Shown here: positions 61,921 to 64,000 of the stretch, piece after piece | Layout of the letters: each line of letters opens with the position of its first letter | How positions within the stretch are numbered: the stretch's first letter is position 1 | Assembly (NCBI RefSeq): GCF_003076135.1 | Contig: NZ_QDGZ01000005.1 | Location: 248,001-312,000 of the forward strand | DNA length: 64,000 nt | Reading direction: 5' to 3' | Source of the DNA: Nocardioides gansuensis | Lineage (GTDB): Bacteria > Actinomycetota > Actinomycetes > Propionibacteriales > Nocardioidaceae | The notes under the pieces: model-generated | What the model was told of the DNA's origin: nothing | Databases searched by the model: none | What the model saw: only the letters and a program-made list of their open reading frames with translations | Made by a program: the position numbers and the translations under genes

Positions 61921-63473
61921 AGCGTCTCGTCGCACTGGTGCTGGTGCTTGCGGTCGTGCTGGTCGGGGCCGGCGTGCTGGGGCTGTCGGCCCTGCGGTCC
62001 GGTGACGACGGCCAGGCCGAGGAGCAGCTGGCTGCCCCCGACCCGACTCCGATCGAGTCCGAGACCGGGGACGCCGAGGAGCCCGGCGATCCCGTGCTCG
62101 CCGACTTCTACTCCCAGACCCTGGAGTGGGAGACGTGCGAGGACGGCCACGAGTGCGCCACCCTCGAGGTGCCCCTCGACTACGCCGACCCCGCCGGCGA
62201 CACCATCGAGCTGGCGCTGCTACGGGTGCCGGCCAGGGGCCAGGCGCTCTCGTCGATGGTGGTCAACCCCGGCGGCCCTGGTGCCCCCGGCACCGACTAC
62301 GCCGCGGCGGCCGGCCGCGTCTTCCGCGAGCCGCTCCGGCGCCACTTCGACATCGTGGGCTTCGACCCCCGCGGCACCGGCGAGTCGGCCCCCGTCGACT
62401 GCCTGACGGACGGCGAGCTCGACGAGTTCATCGCGGGAGATCCCGACCCCGACGACGCGGCCGAGGCGGCGTCGTACAGGCAGGACGTGCTCTCCTTCGG
62501 TCGCGGCTGCCGCGAGCGCTCGGGCGAGCTGGTCAGCCACGTCTCCACGGTGGAGGCCGCGCGCGACATGGACGTCCTGCGCGCCGCCCTGGGCGACCCC
62601 GCCCTCACCTACTTCGGCGCCTCCTACGGCACCAAGCTCGGCGCGACCTACGCCGAGCTGTTCCCCGAGCGGGTCGGGCGGTTCGTGCTCGACGGCGCCG
62701 TGGACGTCACCCTCGACAACCGCGAGCTCGGGCTGGAGCAGGCGGCCGGCTTCGAGACGGCGCTGCGTGCCTACATCGAGAACTGCCTCGAGACCGACGA
62801 CTGCTTCCTGGGTGACAGCGTGGAGGAGGGGCTCGACACGATCACCGGGCTGCTGGCGGACATCGACGCCGACCCGCTCCCCACGTCGAGTGGACGCGAG
62901 CTGCGCATCGGCAACGCCTTCTACGGCCTGGTGTTGCCGCTCTACGCCCGCGACTACTGGTTCCTGCTCTCCGCGGCTCTCCGCGAGGCGCTGGGCGGCA
63001 AGGGCGACGCGCTGCTCGAGCTCGCGGACCTCTACACCTCCCGCGGCGCGGGCGGCTACAACGACAACTCGATGGAGGCGATCTACGCGATCAACTGCCT
63101 CGACGACCCGAGCTCGGTGCCCTTCGGGAAGGTCGAGCAGCAGTACGCCGACTTCGAGGAGGCCTCGCCCACGTTCGGCCGGGTCTTCGCCTGGTCCCTG
63201 ACCGGCTGCCGCGGCTTCGGCGGCCCGGCCGGCGACGAGCTCGAGATCCGCGCCGAGGGCGCCGCCCCCATCCTCGTGGTCGGCACCACCCGCGACCCGG
63301 CGACCCCGCTGCGCTGGGCCGAGGCCTTGGCCGAGCAGCTCGAGTCCGGTGTGCTGCTGCGCCGTGACGGCGACGGCCACACCGGCTACAACTCCGGCAA
63401 CGCCTGCGTCGACGAGACCATCGAGGCATACCTGATCGCCGGCACCGTGCCCGACGACCCCACCGACTGCTGA
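61917..63473 (+). CDS. Secreted alpha/beta hydrolase, TAP-like (tripeptidyl aminopeptidase family)
   Basis: A 518-residue exported enzyme. A signal sequence (VLVLAVVLVGAGVLGLSALR) is followed by an acidic linker. Catalytic parts: oxyanion VVNPGGPGAPGTDYA, nucleophile YFGASYGTKLGATYAELFPE (Ser in GASYG), and the TAP-like C-terminal domain with the acid in TTRDPATPLRWAEAL and the histidine in RDGDGHTGY. Relatives are SlpD/E-type proteases and proline iminopeptidase-like enzymes of Streptomyces. Cysteine pairs suggest disulfides. GTG 61917 overlaps holB by 4 bases. Confidence 0.88.
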   Translation: MKRLVALVLVLAVVLVGAGVLGLSALRSGDDGQAEEQLAAPDPTPIESETGDAEEPGDPVLADFYSQTLEWETCEDGHECATLEVPLDYADPAGDTIELALLRVPARGQALSSMVVNPGGPGAPGTDYAAAAGRVFREPLRRHFDIVGFDPRGTGESAPVDCLTDGELDEFIAGDPDPDDAAEAASYRQDVLSFGRGCRERSGELVSHVSTVEAARDMDVLRAALGDPALTYFGASYGTKLGATYAELFPERVGRFVLDGAVDVTLDNRELGLEQAAGFETALRAYIENCLETDDCFLGDSVEEGLDTITGLLADIDADPLPTSSGRELRIGNAFYGLVLPLYARDYWFLLSAALREALGGKGDALLELADLYTSRGAGGYNDNSMEAIYAINCLDDPSSVPFGKVEQQYADFEEASPTFGRVFAWSLTGCRGFGGPAGDELEIRAEGAAPILVVGTTRDPATPLRWAEALAEQLESGVLLRRDGDGHTGYNSGNACVDETIEAYLIAGTVPDDPTDC

Positions 63474-63485
63474 AACCCTCTCGAT

Positions 63486-63521
63486 GGTGGAAGTACGAGC
63501 GCAGCGCGCCTCGACACCACC
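63486..63521. repeat. Diverged copy of the GGTGG...CCACC repeat
   Basis: Begins GGTGGAAGTACGAGCGCAGC and ends GCCTCGACACCACC; matches the copy at 26851-26889 over most of its length. It lies between the hydrolase stop and the tRNA gene and may stop transcription of the former. Confidence 0.7.
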
Positions 63522-63612
63522 ATTGCCGACCTGATTTCGACCCCGCCGGGGACGGGCGTTATCCTTCTCTGGTTGCCCGGCTGGTCGCGATCCGACTGAC
63601 GCCGGGCAGCGT

Positions 63613-63685
63613 GCCGCCTTAGCTCAGTCGGTAGAGCGAATCACTCGTAATGATTAGGTCGTCGGTTCGATTCCGACAGGCGGCT
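63613..63685 (+). tRNA. tRNA-Thr (anticodon CGU)
   Basis: A 73-base cloverleaf: acceptor GCCGCCT/AGGCGGC, D-stem GCTC/GAGC, anticodon stem AATCA/TGATT with loop CTCGTAA (anticodon CGT in DNA, reads ACG), variable loop AGGTC, T-stem GTCGG/CCGAC with loop TTCGATT, discriminator T. The CCA end is not encoded. A terminator hairpin follows at once. Such tRNA genes are common integration sites, but no integrase or repeated 3' end is seen in the 315 bases that follow. Confidence 0.97.
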
Positions 63686-63697
63686 CCGAGTGAAACG

Positions 63698-63731
63698 GCC
63701 CCTGACCAGTCCAACGCTGGCAGGGGCTTTC
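63698..63731 (+). terminator. Terminator after tRNA-Thr
   Basis: GCCCCTG (63698-63704) pairs with CAGGGGC (63721-63727), extended inward by CCAG/CTGG with a bulge, and is followed by TTT. A classic intrinsic terminator, rare in this GC-rich sequence. Confidence 0.8.
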
Positions 63732-64000
63732 TCGTGCCCGACGCAGAGGACGAGACGGCGAGCGGTCCATGGGCGTTCTGCGCGGTCATCACCCACCATG
63801 TGCTGCCCGCCGCCGGCACCTCCGAAGCCACAGCCACACCGTCGACCGCGGCGCGACGCTGAGCCGCGAGTTCGTGAGTTCGTGAGTTCGTGAGTGTGCC
63901 CTATCCCGCTGGTCCGACCGGAGCGCCGACCGCGACTGCAGGCGGGACGTCGTACGGTGTGAGCCATCTGTGGCAGCCCACCCGCGACTGGGGTCGAACC
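63732..64000. other. Right end of the window without a recognisable gene
   Basis: No family-like frame is seen on either strand. It contains three direct copies of GAGTTCGT (63868-63891) and, near the end, TACGGT at 63953-63958. A GTG at 63959 opens a frame to the edge (SHLWQPTRDWGRT), but there is too little to judge it. Confidence 0.4.

Noticed and set aside
63613-63731. tRNA-Thr as an occupied attachment site
   Set aside because: No second copy of the tRNA 3' end and no integrase-like frame are visible before the window ends; a terminator follows the tRNA normally.
63959-64000. Start of a gene at the right edge (GTG 63959) or the 3' part of a minus-strand tRNA (GGTTCGACC at the very end)
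   Set aside because: Only 14 codons or about 30 bases are visible; neither can be supported. The GTG directly abuts the hexamer, which is not the leaderless spacing seen elsewhere.

Overview
The window is a stretch of chromosome from a high-GC actinobacterium, most likely a Nocardioides or close relative (Nocardioidaceae). The reasons are codon use, WhiB, Crp and BldG-type regulators, a mycothiol-type DinB-like protein, and dispersed GGTCGAG...TCGAGACC repeats. About 58 intact protein genes, five broken genes or gene remnants, one tRNA and one probable structured RNA can be supported. The backbone gene order (ponA2, wblA/whiB4, two ArsA-like ATPases, RidA, MBL protein, crp, nth, TlpA, Nudix, marP, acs, HAD, ssd, tad genes, helicase, bldG, hppA, methyltransferase, topA, tmk, delta-prime) follows, from memory of those genomes, the order around Rv3644c-Rv3682 of Mycobacterium tuberculosis and SCO3540-SCO3580 of Streptomyces coelicolor.

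Region 1 (1-16.2 kb): cell wall and redox backbone (PBP, WblA, paired GET3/ArsA-like ATPases), a ketoacid CoA-transferase pair, an MFS exporter facing a flavin oxidoreductase across a textbook SoxR box, a run of small house-cleaning enzymes (RidA, Nudix, MBL), crp, and the nth-TlpA-Nudix-marP operon. Region 2 (16.2-26.7 kb): NhaA and an acetate module (acs, ActP-type symporter with its DUF485 partner and a Crp-like site), MTA/purine nucleoside phosphorylase, and a LytS/LytTR two-component operon with a second solute symporter. Region 3 (26.7-31.6 kb): repeat-flanked, frameshifted HNH endonuclease, an RTX-type secreted protein and a paralogous tail fragment, a methyltransferase and a degenerate Fic-fold protein, then a gap that carries a probable Ms1-like regulatory RNA.

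Region 4 (31.6-40 kb): HAD phosphatase, the tad pilus cluster in two transcription units that share an unusual two-part upstream element, and an MrfA-like helicase. Region 5 (40-44.5 kb): BldG anti-anti-sigma factor (without the usual partner kinase gene beside it), membrane pyrophosphatase and a methyltransferase. Region 6 (44.5-57 kb) is accessory: an eight-gene, tightly overlapping glycan operon with a complete ADP-heptose precursor set (GmhA, HldE, GmhB fused to a glycosyltransferase), two GT9 heptosyltransferase-like enzymes, a GT4 and a carbamoyltransferase. It is flanked by two broken genes of UDP-xylose synthesis (UDP-glucose dehydrogenase with an internal deletion and UDP-glucuronate decarboxylase with two frameshifts). 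It splits the methyltransferase-topA neighbourhood. Region 7 (57-64 kb): topA, tmk, delta-prime clamp-loader subunit, a secreted TAP-type hydrolase, tRNA-Thr(CGU) and an empty right end.

Two genome-wide habits show well here. Many genes start with GTG or ATG 6-8 bases after a TANNNT hexamer, so leaderless mRNAs are common. A short repeat family has entered coding sequence in frame, most strikingly as seven tandem 18-bp units inside one ArsA-like ATPase and as a single copy inside topoisomerase I.
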